Assembly: GCF_028389875.1 (NCBI RefSeq)
Contig: NC_084702.1
Span: 70,653,582 to 70,717,581 of the forward strand
From: Rhea pennata
Taxonomy: Eukaryota; Chordata; Aves; Rheiformes; Rheidae
DNA length: 64,000 bases
Direction: 5' to 3'
The position numbers were made by a program, and so were the translations under genes. Positions within the stretch are counted from its first letter, which is position 1; the number at the start of each line of letters is the position of its first letter. Positions 45,501 to 56,117 of this stretch are shown here, in pieces. The notes beneath the pieces are model-generated. The model had not been told where the DNA came from and searched no databases. It saw only the letters and a program-made list of their open reading frames with translations.

Positions 45501-48500
45501 CCTGCTGAGAGCCCCTTGGGTCTCCTCTGCAGATGGGCTCTTTGTGACCGACTACTTCACCCGCACACCACGCAAGCTCAGCCCCTTCCGCTCCTTTGCC
45601 AGCATCGAGCTCTTCCACTTCCACATTCCTGAGGACACTGTCATCGCCGTCTGGAACCTCATCACCTTCAAGGAGCAAGGTGGCACCTTTGGGGACCATT
45701 GCCCAGACCGCAGCATCACCGTGTGAGTAAGCAGCCCTTCCTCTGTCTGTTCTCTGCCTGCCCCTGCCTGCTCCCTGCCAGACTTACCCTGGAGCCTGTC
45801 TGCTTCTTGCTTGCACATGAATGATCACACATGCACATGTGCTCACATTTAGCTGCATGCATACACAAGTACTGAGGAAACCTTGTGCATGTACGTGCAC
45901 ACCCATATGGGCACACATACGCATGCACACGAATGCATAAGCATGCACACACATACAGGTATGCACATATGTACACACACATATTCAAACAGGCACACTC
46001 ACACATACATGCGCACTCTCCCTAGTTCATCTTTCCAGGACCACTGCAGACTCCACTCTTTTGCACATCTCACGCATGAGCAGTTTCACTTGAACGTATA
46101 TTGAAGTAAGCTTACAGTTTCCAGCAAGTTCCCAGCTTACAGAAGGCTTTGCTACAGTGTCTCTGAATTTGCTAATAGCATGCTAACTGCATGGAAGACA
46201 GACCTGCCCCCACCACAGTGCCAAGGCAGGGCCCTGCTGACTGCTCTCTCTTCCACAGGTATTTCCGCTCAGGGGCTCCCTCTGTCATTAACCCACTGCA
46301 TACGCACTTTCCCAGGGACACTGCTGTCCCTGGCTCCTTTGCACTGACACTCACCTGGACCCTGCCAAACCGGACGACAGGGGTGTTCAATGTCACCAGC
46401 CCGCTGCCCGGGGATTGGTTCTTGGCTGCTCACCTGCCCAAAGATGAGGGCAAGATCTCCATCAAGGTGAAGGGCTGAGGGTGAAAGTGGGCTGGGGGTG
46501 AGGGGACTCTCTGTGGGACTCTGCTTGGGTCAGGCTGTCCTCCCAGGCTAGTGGCACCCAGGGGCAGGTGGGTCAGGTACCCCAAGTGGGGCTATAGGGA
46601 GGCAGGAGGACTATCATCTCCTGCTGTGGGGGTCCTGGGTATCTCCAAAGGGAGGGGACCAGGGCACACTGCACTCCACCTCCTTGCTGCGTTGTGGGGT
46701 CAGCAGCTGGGAGCTTGAGGGTCTGGGCAGCCGGGGCCCCATCTCCCCGTGCTGACTGCCCTGCTGTTGCAGGGGCTCTATGAGGAGTGCCAGTATCTCT
46801 TCCAGCCACAGCTCATCGTGCAACGCCTGGTGAGCATTGCTGTGCTGTACCCCGGGTACGTCACCGAGCAGAGCATGGCCCCCCACAACCGCTCCTGCCT
46901 CTACAAGTGAGTGCAAGAAGGTCTCCTAAAGAGGGGACAGCCTTGGGGGGGGGGGTCACCGGGGTGGAGAGGGAATTGCATGTGCACCCCATCAACAGTG
47001 AGCTTAGGATGCCCTATCCGTCTGGATCTCCCTCTGCCAAGGCTTGCCACCCCAGCCCTGGTGGTCCACACTGAAGGGTAGAGCCTGACACTGCCGTCCC
47101 GCAGGGTGTTCGTGCCCAGCTACACATCACGCGTGCTGGTGGAGGTGCTGCGGTGCCGCGGGGCTGAAGGCTGCCCGCTCTGGCTGCGTGTGCGGGCCAA
47201 GGCTCCCCCACTGCACAACTCCACAGCGCTGGACTGCCGGGAGCGCACACCCTGCCAGCTGGCCGTGGACCTGCCCTTCTGGCAGCACTGGTACTACGTG
47301 CTAGTGGAGAAGCACCCTGGGGTGCCCGGCACCATCTCCTTCCAGGTCACTGTGCAGCTCACAGGTAAGGGAGTGTAGGGTGAGACAGAGGGGGGGGGCA
47401 TGATCTTGATCCTGCTTGGGGGACTGTTGGGATGCAAGGGATGCCCACAGGATCTGGCCCCAGCTGGGCTGGGGTTACTCCCTGTTCTGCAGGGATGGGG
47501 ATGCTAGGAGGTGCAGAGATGTGTTGGTGCTGGGATACACGTGTAGGCAAGGAGGGGCTGGGGAGAGGAGGCAGGAGCTACGGGCAGAGGGAGGTGGTGG
47601 AGGGTGCAGAGGGCTGGAGGGGCTTTGTGGTGCCTGGGGTGACAGTTCTGCCCCCCAGACTGCTCCAGACCCAGCCTGGCCCGGCCGCCCTTCCTGCCCC
47701 CCAGTGCCTCCATGAACATGCCCCACTCCTTCGGCTCTGCGGGCAGCTTGGCACTGGGGGACAGCCCTCCACCCATGGGCCCCAACAGCACGAAGCACCC
47801 GAGTGCCATCCCCACTGCGTCGCCTGCGAGCGAACGGTGCTGGCCAGTCCGCCCCACGCTGCGCAATGAGCTGGACACCTTCTCCGTCCACTTCTACATC
47901 TTCTTTGGGCCCAACGTGTCGGTGCCACCTGACCGCCCCGCTGTCTTCGTCATCAACCTCCTACCGGTGCTGGACAGTGGTGGGGTGCTCAACCTGGAGC
48001 TGCGGCTCAATGTGGTGAGGCAGCCGTGCTGCGCCCGAAATGGGGCCAGGCAGGCAGGGCAGCCCATGGGCGACGGGATGGGAGATGGGGGGTTGCTGAG
48101 GCTTTGGCAGGGCAGTGGACTGGATTTGGAGTGCTCTTGGGTGATAAAATGGGGGCTGAGGTACCGGTGGGGCAGGACCGTGGACAAGATTTGGGGTGCT
48201 CTTGGGTGATGGATGTGGGGCTGGGATACTCCAAAGGTGGGATAATGGGCTGCATTTGGGGTGGTTTGGGGTGACAGGCAGTGGCTCGGGGTGTTGTGAG
48301 GTGGTGTGATGTGAGCCAGACACTGTCTGAGCAGGGAGCATCCCCAGCACTGTTTTTTTCTCTGCCTTCAGAGCTCCCTGTGCGGCGAGAACGTGACAGT
48401 GTTTGGGTGTCTCAACCATGAGGTCCCGCTGACGTCCGGTGACAACGCATCGGTCACCTGCGCGACGGGTAGGGTGGGCAGAGTGGCACCTGCCTGTCCT

Positions 48501-51500
48501 GCCATGTGTGCGTGGCGTGCTGCAGGCTCGTGGGGTTCACGCCCCGATGTGCGCGGTGAGAGGCTCCCAGCCTCTGGGCGCAGCACGTGGGAGGAGGCAG
48601 AGGCTGCAGGGGCATCCGGCCCCAGAGCCAGGGACATCGCAGAGCCACGCAGCCCCTTGGCGCAGAGCACCCTGCCCTGGCCCTGCTCACCCAGACCTTT
48701 CCTTGGCCGCAGAGTCCCTGGCGGGGTTCCTGCTCTCCGTCAACGCCACGGCCAGCCTCAGCCACCTGCGGATCCCCTACCCCCAGACAGGCAGCTGGTA
48801 CCTGAGCCTGCGCTCACTCTGCGCCACGGAGCATGGGTAAGAGCCTGCGGTGCCCCAGGCCTGTGTGCCGGGGGGGACGTCTCCACCGCAGCGTGCGCCT
48901 GTGTGTGCCACCGGCCGGCGCGTGCCTGGCCCCTACATGGCTCTGCGACTGTGCGTCACCGTGCACATGGCTTTGTGGGCGGTGTGTCTGCGTGTGAGCG
49001 CCTGCGTGGGCATGCACAGTTCTAGCTAGCGCCTGCCTGGCCATCTGTGGGGCCCCGCGGCTACAGCCTGTGTCTCTCTGCTGGGAAGCGCCTGTCAATA
49101 CGTGAGCGCTGTGCACCTGCTGGTGCCTGCCCGTGTCTGCGGCAGCGCCCGTCTGTACCCATCCGTACCCATCCCCGTGCCTGGGAGGGCTGTCACTGCA
49201 AGAACAGGGCCTGGCTGCATGTCTGGGGGGATGAGGGGGAGCCCTGGCCAGGCTGTTGTGCTCCTGCTCTGCTCAGCATCTCCAGGAACTGGTCCAGTGT
49301 CTGCAGCTCTGTTCCTGGCCTGTGTGTCTGGCTGAGAGCCCTGGGCAGGAAAGAGGCTCCTGCGTGCGTGCGTCTGTGCATGCGAGTGTCCAAGTGAGGC
49401 TCTGCACCACACGGTCGGTGCAGTGCACGTGTTCAGGTGCACACGTGCGGACAGCGTGGTGTGTGCGTTCGGGCGCATGCGTACATACGGGGCTGTGCGC
49501 AGACAGCGCTATGTACACGTTTGCGCGTGTTTGGGACCATACGTGCGCACAGACAGTGCTAGGTGCGGGCTGCGCGGGGAGGTGCATGCCTGTGTTCCTG
49601 CTCGCCGGAGGCTGCACATGTGCTGGGTGTCCGTGTGGGGGCGGCGGGGGTGCGTGCACCGAGCTGTGTGCGTGGGAGGCAAGCGGTGGTGGGGGTGGTG
49701 TGCACACTCCAGCTCTTCAGCTGTGTTCCTAGTTCGCTTTAGGTTGCTAGTTGCACTCGGTCCTTCCTTGATGCAATCAAAAAGATGCTTTGCAGGGCAT
49801 TGTGTTTGCACAGCAAAATCCAGACAAAATTGGAGCCAGCTGAGTGTGTCGCTAAAGGCAAAGTGGGTCTAACCACAGCCACGTTCCCATCCGCTGTCCG
49901 GCCTGGCGCACACAATTGCATTGCAAAAACCCTGGAGGACCAGCTCCGAGGTGCCCTATCAAGCACCAAACCAGCTCATTTCTACACTTGCTGAGCTCTG
50001 TGTCTCCCCTCGCCAGCAAAGTCTGTGTGCTGCCCTGGGTGCAGCAGGGCTGCAGGTGCCTTTGGTGGAGGTGGGAGCTGCTCGAGGGGGTTGAAGTGCA
50101 CAGGGCAGGCTGTTTTGCTCGAGGCGCAGATGGGCTGAGCGCTGACGCTGTGCTCCCGTGCGGCAGGTTCGAGCCCTGCACCAACGTGACGGCTGAGGTG
50201 TACCTGCGCGCCTACCTCTCGCCCTGCATCAACGACTGCGGCATCTACGGCCAGTGCAAGCTGCTGCGCACCAACAATTACCTGTACGCTGCCTGCGAGT
50301 GCAAAGCAGGTGGGCGCTGCCCGGGTGCCCACCGCGCTCCCTGCACCCAGAGGCCCTCCCTGGTATCCTCCCCTCCTGTCCTTGCTACTGCTGCTGGCCC
50401 ACGTGAGGCACAGCCTCCGCAGGGACTTCTCTGCTCCCTCCCCAGTGCCTGTGGGCCCTGCCAGGGTGCTGCAGGGGTGACGGTGGCTTTCCCCTGCCCA
50501 CAGGCTGGAATGGCTGGGGTTGCACAGACAACGCCGAGGCCTTCTCCTACGGCTTCCAGCTCCTCTCCACGCTGCTGCTGTGCCTCAGCAACGTCATGTT
50601 CGTGCCTCCAGTAGCCATCGCCGTTCGCAGCCACTACCTCCTGGAAGCTGCCGTGTACATCTTCACTATGTTCTTCTCCACTGTGAGTGTGAGGTGGGGG
50701 CAGCTCTGGGAAATGTGAAGGGCTGAGGTGGCATGGGGCAGCTCTTACTCCTTCTCCCCACCACCCAGTTCTACCATGCCTGTGACCAACCGGGCATCGT
50801 GGTCTTCTGCATCATGGAGTACGACGTGCTGCAGTTCTGTGACTTCCTGGGCTCCCTCATGTCCGTCTGGGTCACCGTCATTGCCATGGCCCGGCTCCAG
50901 CCCGTGGTCAAGCAGGTGAGTGCGGGGAGCGGGCCACGCAGGCGCAGGGCGACTGTGCGCACCTGGGAGGGGGTCCCTGGTGCCGGGCAGCACACCCAGC
51001 CTCACGGGCGCCCCACTGCCACCGCAGGTGCTGTACCTGCTGGGCGCCATGCTGCTCTCCATGGCTCTGCAGATGGACCGCCACGGGCTCTGGAGCCTCC
51101 TCGGGCCGAGCCTCTTCGCCTTAGGGATCATGGCCATTGCCTGGGTAAGGAGCCTGGTGCCCTCTCGGGCCGGGCTGCCCCCTGCCCCGTCCCTCTGCAC
51201 CCCCTCCTCGCTGCCCGGACACCCAGCTCCACGTGCACCCACCCACCTCCGCGGCCCCGGGCTGCCTTCGTCCGAACCCTCCCGCTCTCACCGCCGTGGG
51301 ACACGGCACAGCCGCGGAGGGGCCATGCCAGCGCGCTCTGCTCCCCAGCGCTCACGGTCCCGCTCTGCCCCTCCCCGCAGACGGCTCGCACCATCCGGCG
51401 CCGCCACTGCTACCCACCGACTTGGAAGCGCTGGGCTTTCTACCTGTGCCCCGGGGCACTGATCGCCGCCGCCGCCGTGCTGCTCTACACCTTCGTGGAG

Positions 51501-51716
51501 ACCGAGGAGAACTACTTCTACATCCACAGCATCTGGCACCTGCTCATTGCCGGCAGCGTGGGCTTCCTGCTACCGCCTCGCTCCAAGCCCAGCGGGCGCC
51601 TGGGGCCGCTGCCCCGGCGCAAGGGCTGCGGCTACCAGCTCTGTGTCAATGAACAGGAGGAGCTGGGCCTGGTTGACCCTGCTGTGGTCTCCATCAACAG
51701 CATTTGCACCAGCTGA
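42585..51716 (+). CDS. TMEM8B: Transmembrane protein 8B (NGX6), CREST family
   Basis: Multi-pass membrane protein; family members are PGAP6-like (GPI-processing lipase) or adhesion-related. Exons: 42585-42690, 45533-45722, 46259-46466, 46773-46906, 47105-47364, 47659-48014, 48372-48468, 48713-48836, 50167-50309, 50504-50682, 50769-50915, 51028-51144, 51381-51716; 798 residues, phases consistent. It has a Leu-rich signal peptide (about 1-35), a long glycosylated ectodomain (several NxS/T), an EGF-like domain about 505-548 (CINDCGIYGQC, CECKAGWNGWGC), then seven membrane segments. CREST catalytic-type residues are present: Ser in LSNVMF, FYHACDQPG, CDFLGS and HSIWHLLIAG. Sequence alone resembles PGAP6/TMEM8A too; FAM221B next door decides for TMEM8B. 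It appears intact. Confidence 0.93.
42700..43690. repeat. Degenerate GT-rich minisatellite in TMEM8B intron 1
   Basis: Nearly 1 kb of imperfect units of about 20-40 bases related to CACGTGCAGTGGGGCAT. Unit length and sequence drift strongly from left to right, suggesting an older array than the one in NPR2. Cys/His/Val-rich open frames inside are chance products of the repeat. Confidence 0.8.
43691..45532 (+). other. TMEM8B: Remainder of TMEM8B intron 1
   Basis: A CpG-rich patch at about 43780-43960 contains a tandem duplication built on GTCCGCGGTGCTGGCGGCGG and could be an alternative promoter. CA-rich sequence follows near 44410-44510. No extra exon is recognisable. Confidence 0.45.
45820..46015. 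repeat. CA-rich simple repeat in TMEM8B intron 2
   Basis: Interspersed CACACA and CACATATG-type words over about 200 bases. Low-complexity sequence without coding signs. Confidence 0.75.
48837..50166 (+). other. TMEM8B: TMEM8B intron 8
   Basis: The second longest intron of the gene. About 48850-49720 is GTG/TGTGCG-rich low-complexity DNA, apparently another decayed repeat array. The part at 49740-49990 is AT-richer and unremarkable. No exon-like segment seen. Confidence 0.5.
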
Positions 51717-52600
51717 TGCCACCAGCACCCTGGACTCCTCTGGCTGGCGAGCAGTGCTGGGCCCCTCCGGTCGGAGCCACAGACAGCAGCCCTGTGGGGC
51801 CAGGCAGCTGCTCGCTCCCCGCATGGGCTTTGCCCGGTGCTCCTGACACCATGCGGGATGAGAGCCACCTGCACCTTGGCTGGGCGCAGCCAGAGCGCCC
51901 ATCCTGGGAGCGCCAGGACTCCTCCGGGTGGGTGCAGAGCCGCCAGTGCCACCTTGTTATTGCAATTACAACCTGGTTGAACTTGTTTCTGGGAGCTGCT
52001 GCAGCTCAGTCTGGTGCAGGTCTTCTTGGGGGGCTTGAAGCTGAGCTGGGGCTGAGGACTGCTGGAGCAGCCCAGACTGGGCAGGCTGGGCTGGCAGAGC
52101 CCTGGGCACCCTGGGGACCTGGCCTGGCAGGGACAGAGGAAGGTGATTCACAGGCTGCGGGTTCCTCTCTGGTCTCTTGGTGCCAGGGCTCAGGTTGGGG
52201 CTCCCTGGGCTGTGTCTCTCTGGGGACTGGAGCAGTGAGAGTTGTCCATGGGCCAGACTGGGGAATCATCCCTCTGCGCTGCTACAGCAGGGCCCTCGAG
52301 GCCCAGAGATGTGGCACAGCCATGCCACAGCGGCCTCCTGCCATAAAGGCACCGAGCTGCCCAGTGGTGGAGAACAGACCTGGGCTTGGGCTTTGGCTCA
52401 GCACCTTGCCAGGGTGCAGGGGCCCAGCACAGCTCCCAGCCTCTTCAGCCAGCGGGAGGGCTGGCTGTTGCCCATGCATCTTGACCCTGCGGTGCTACCA
52501 GCATCTCTAGGCTGGCAGGCAGGGCTCCCACCTTCCCTCCTCGCCTGCCAGGCCCAAGGGCCCCTCTGGACTGGCACCTGCAGTGCATGCAGCCATACCA
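51717..52600 (+). other. TMEM8B: Presumed TMEM8B 3' untranslated region
   Basis: DNA after the stop codon. No AATAAA or ATTAAA occurs close to the stop, so the 3' end cannot be placed. Vertebrate TMEM8B has a sizeable 3' UTR, so at least part of this stretch is probably transcribed. Confidence 0.4.
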
Positions 52601-55600
52601 ATGGGCTCCCCAGTGCCTCTGGCTGTAGCGGTGCTGGGAACACCTCCTTAATGACTGCCAGGGTCGTGGCCGGGGACACAGTGCTGCCTCTGGCCACACT
52701 AGCTCCTCTATGTAGCCCTCTGCCCCCAGGCTCAGCACCCCAGAGCAGACGCAGGACAACAGGCCAGCCCTGGAGGCATCATCACATCGCACAGCACGGT
52801 GCCCCTTGTGAGTGCCAGGAGCCTGGAGATGAAGGAGTCTTCTTGAGAGGTGGTGGGCAGTCTGGCGGGCTGCTGCTCATCTGTGTGGTCTGGGGCTCTG
52901 CAGATCTGCGTGTGCAGCCAACAGGGCCTTGGGGAAGAGCTGCTGCTCTGCTGGTCCAGGGCCAAGCCCTGGCGCAGGGTATCGTGTGGTAAGGCTTCGG
53001 TATGGAGCAAGGTGGTGAGTGAGAGGTGGGTGAGCAGATTCTCTGGCCTCCCAGCTCACTGCCTCTGCCTTCTCCTCATGCTCACCAGGCATGTTCATGG
53101 GTGGACACCAGTCAGTTAGGGGCAGCCCTATCTCAGCCCTTGCTCCTTGCCCCCCTCATGGCCAGGCCCATGAGCACAGCACTGACCAGAGCTGGTGAAG
53201 ATCATGACATGGTGGTAAATGCCTGGGCTCTGCACATGGCTCGGGAATAGGGCATCTCCACCCTGCTTCTGCACCTCCACTTGCTCAGTACCACCAGCCT
53301 CCTGTGCCTGGGCACTGGGAGGCTGCGCAGAGCCCCTGGACATCACCCGGTGCATGGCCACAGCCAGTAGCAGCAGGGCCAAGGAACCCCAAACGCAGGT
53401 CTCCTATTTGCGCTGCTGCACCGTGGCCTGCACACAGACCCTGCAGGCAGGCCTGGGGCCAGTCCTTGGGGTGAGGGGAGGCAGAAAGCTCTGCAGAGAC
53501 GCATGTGCCCAAGAGCCCCTACTCTGCAGGGCCCAGCAGCCTGGGGACCGGCCCGCGAGGGAGCGCACACTGCCGAAAGTGGGTCTGCCCCACACCCCAG
53601 CCAGGAAGGGCCCCGCACACAGACACACAGGCTCCCCACCAGCCTCATCCCCTCTAGGATCACCACGAACCCCGAGCTCTTCCCGGCCCCGCAGGGACCC
53701 TCTGGGGCATTCCTGCTCCTGTGTGCCCCACGGCAAGCTCTGCACCCCAGCGTTCACCTCCTGACTCAGCAGAGCCACCTGCCAGCTGCCCCCCTCCTCG
53801 CACCCCAGGGACAGAGCCCAGTGCAAAGAGATTTACTGGATGCCTAACAGGATTAGCAACCGCAGGCAGGCAGGCAGCTCCGTAATAGGATTGCAATCTA
53901 ATTAAACCTGCTGCTTGGGAGCTGGGCCCCAGCTGGTCAGAGTGGAGCTGGCTTGGGGAACAGGCGGTGGGGACACCGAGAATGGGGATGGCCAGGGCAG
54001 CAGGAGGGCTGACTTGGTGGGGACCACAGCCTCCCAGACATCTGCCTCGGGCAGGCCCTGCGTCCCTGCTGTGCCTTGCCCTCTGCCTGGCTCTCTGATG
54101 CCAGGGGTCTGGCTTGTATTGCCCGCCCCCCGGCTTGCCAGGGACTGCGTGCGTCCCTTCCCTGTGGCCACCAGCCCTTCAGCCCGTACTCAGGGTTTGG
54201 GAGCCCACGGCTCCGTGCCCACAGCAGCTACAGCAAGCCTTTGCTCCAGGCATCCCTACGACATCTCGGAGACACTGGCCCCAGGCTCCCCGGCACGGTG
54301 GAGCCCCATGGCTGGGGGAGCTCCGGTTCGAAGCAGGGAGCAGCTGCTGGGTGCGAGAGGGCTGTGGGGAATGAGCCCCGGCAGGGAGTCATGCTGGGCA
54401 GCTCTGCACCGCCAGGACAGCGGCAGGGCCTGTTCCTGGCCCTCGTCACTGCGTGTAGGGAGCCTGGGGCCAGACAGGCTGTCTGCACCCGCTGCCTCCC
54501 CCTCCGCACTTCCTCTGCCACGCAGAATGCTGTGTCTGGTCCAGCCAGGCCACCAATTAAGGATTAATTTTTAATTAAAAACGTTGCTCACTTCACCAAG
54601 TCCAATTGCATCTCCTTGGCAGTAGCAGCCCCCAGAGGATGAGGAGCTCAGCTTTCAAAACAGCCTCTACGTGAGCAACACGCTCAAGCATGGTGCGCTC
54701 CAGGCACAGGGCCTGGCCACCCCAGGGTGACTTGCCAGCCCAGCGCGTGGTCCTGCACCCTGCTTCTGATGTCCCAGCATGTTCCCACTGCAGCCAGCCG
54801 TGAAGCCCGTGGCCTGCCCCCTGGCCAGCGCGGGGTGGCACAAGCAGCCTGGACAGGTCCTGGCAGCCAATCTGGGATGTGATGTCCACGAGTTATCTCG
54901 TGATCATGTGAAGTACCAGCACGAAGATACTCTGCAGGGAGCACACAGCATCTTCTGACGTCCCAATACGCTGCAAGTGCCTGACTCTGGGCTGCTCCTG
55001 GGAACTAAACCAGAACAGCTTGGGCACGGATAGGGACAGCACATGTGCTGCACAGTCTGTGGGCCAGGACGGCTCCCTGGCACAGAGCCGCAGGCGGCAG
55101 AGTGCCCTGCGCGGGTCGGCTCTCCCTGGGCCTCCAGGCGCTGTGCAGGGTGCACACGTGGGCTCCCCCGCACCAGGCGCCCCACCGGGGAGCTGGGCTC
55201 TGGCAGAGGAGCCCGGGAAGCCTTAGGGAGCCACACGCAGGCTTTGCTTGGCTTCGGCTTCTACAGGCTGCTGAGGCGGCTCGGCACTTGCTCTCGTTTT
55301 AATTAAACCTGCAATTCCATTTTTCATCTCAAGGACGGGCTTAGCGGCTGAGCGGACTCCGAGGGGGGAAGCTTGGCCAGGGAATGTGGGGAAGAGCCAA
55401 GTGCGCTGCGTGAGCCCAGCCCAGGCCCCCAGCCCCACAGCGGCACGTCCCCTTCCCCGGGCATCACAGAGCCGCCCCGCTGTGAGCTGAGGATCACCCC
55501 CCCGAGCTTCCCTGCTAGCCCCATGGGGCACAAATGCAGCCTTGCAGGACCAGAGGCATCTTGCGGGCAGCAGCTCTGTAGGGAGGCGCTTTGCAGGATT

Positions 55601-56040
55601 TTTGGAGCGGGATGTGCCCAAACCAGCCTCGCAGTGTGGCCCCTGCTGTCAGGCATGCCACAATACTCAGTGCATGTCCCGAGAGTGAGAGCAGGAGCCC
55701 AGAGCCCCGCTCCCGCAGGACGTGCAGCCCAGGGTAGCTGGCACGGGGCGTCCCACCAAGCCGCGGTGGGGATGTGCCTGGGGGCCCCGTCGCGCCCCTC
55801 GGGCAGCCTGTGGCCCTCCTCCGCGGCTCCGCTCTGCCTGGCCCAGGAGAGCGGGCTCGTTCATCCGGAGGGACGGTGAACCTCAGCAGCTCATCTCGCT
55901 GCGTCTCCGGACCCGCCACCGCATCTCCCGGTGACTCCCGGGTGACTCCGGGCGAAGGCTGGGCTCTCAGCCAGCTGGGTCCTCGTGACCCCTATCGACT
56001 CCCCTCCCCCCCCCCTTCCCGATACTCCATCCCTGCCTCT
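52601..56040. other. Intergenic DNA with three TAAT-rich islands
   Basis: No gene is recognised. Three short AT-rich islands with homeodomain-type cores stand out: about 53880-53910 (GCAATCTAATTAAACC), 54548-54590 (AATTAAGG, TAATTTTTAATTAA) and 55295-55325 (TTTTAATTAAACCTGC). The first and third share AATTAAACCTGC. They may be regulatory elements. Confidence 0.4.
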
Positions 56041-56058
56041 CTCTGGCACAGCAACCTC

Positions 56059-56117
56059 GTAACCATGGCAACGGTGTCCCTATAACAACCAGGTACATCT
56101 GACATCCCCATGGCAAC
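56059..56117. promoter_or_regulatory. Pair of RFX X-box motifs
   Basis: GTAACCATGGCAAC at 56059-56072 is a near-ideal palindromic X-box (GTNRCC-N2-RGYAAC). ATCCCCATGGCAAC at 56104-56117 is a looser second copy with the same right half-site. They lie in a moderately CpG-rich patch. No known gene start was recognised beside them; an ATG overlaps each motif but the frames that follow match no family. Confidence 0.55.

Noticed and set aside
48837-49730. Cys/His/Val-rich frames in TMEM8B intron 8
   Set aside because: They come from GTG/TGC low-complexity DNA and lack splice support or family similarity.
42585-51716. Assignment to PGAP6 (TMEM8A)
   Set aside because: The protein is similar to both paralogues, but FAM221B next door and the wider gene order point to TMEM8B.
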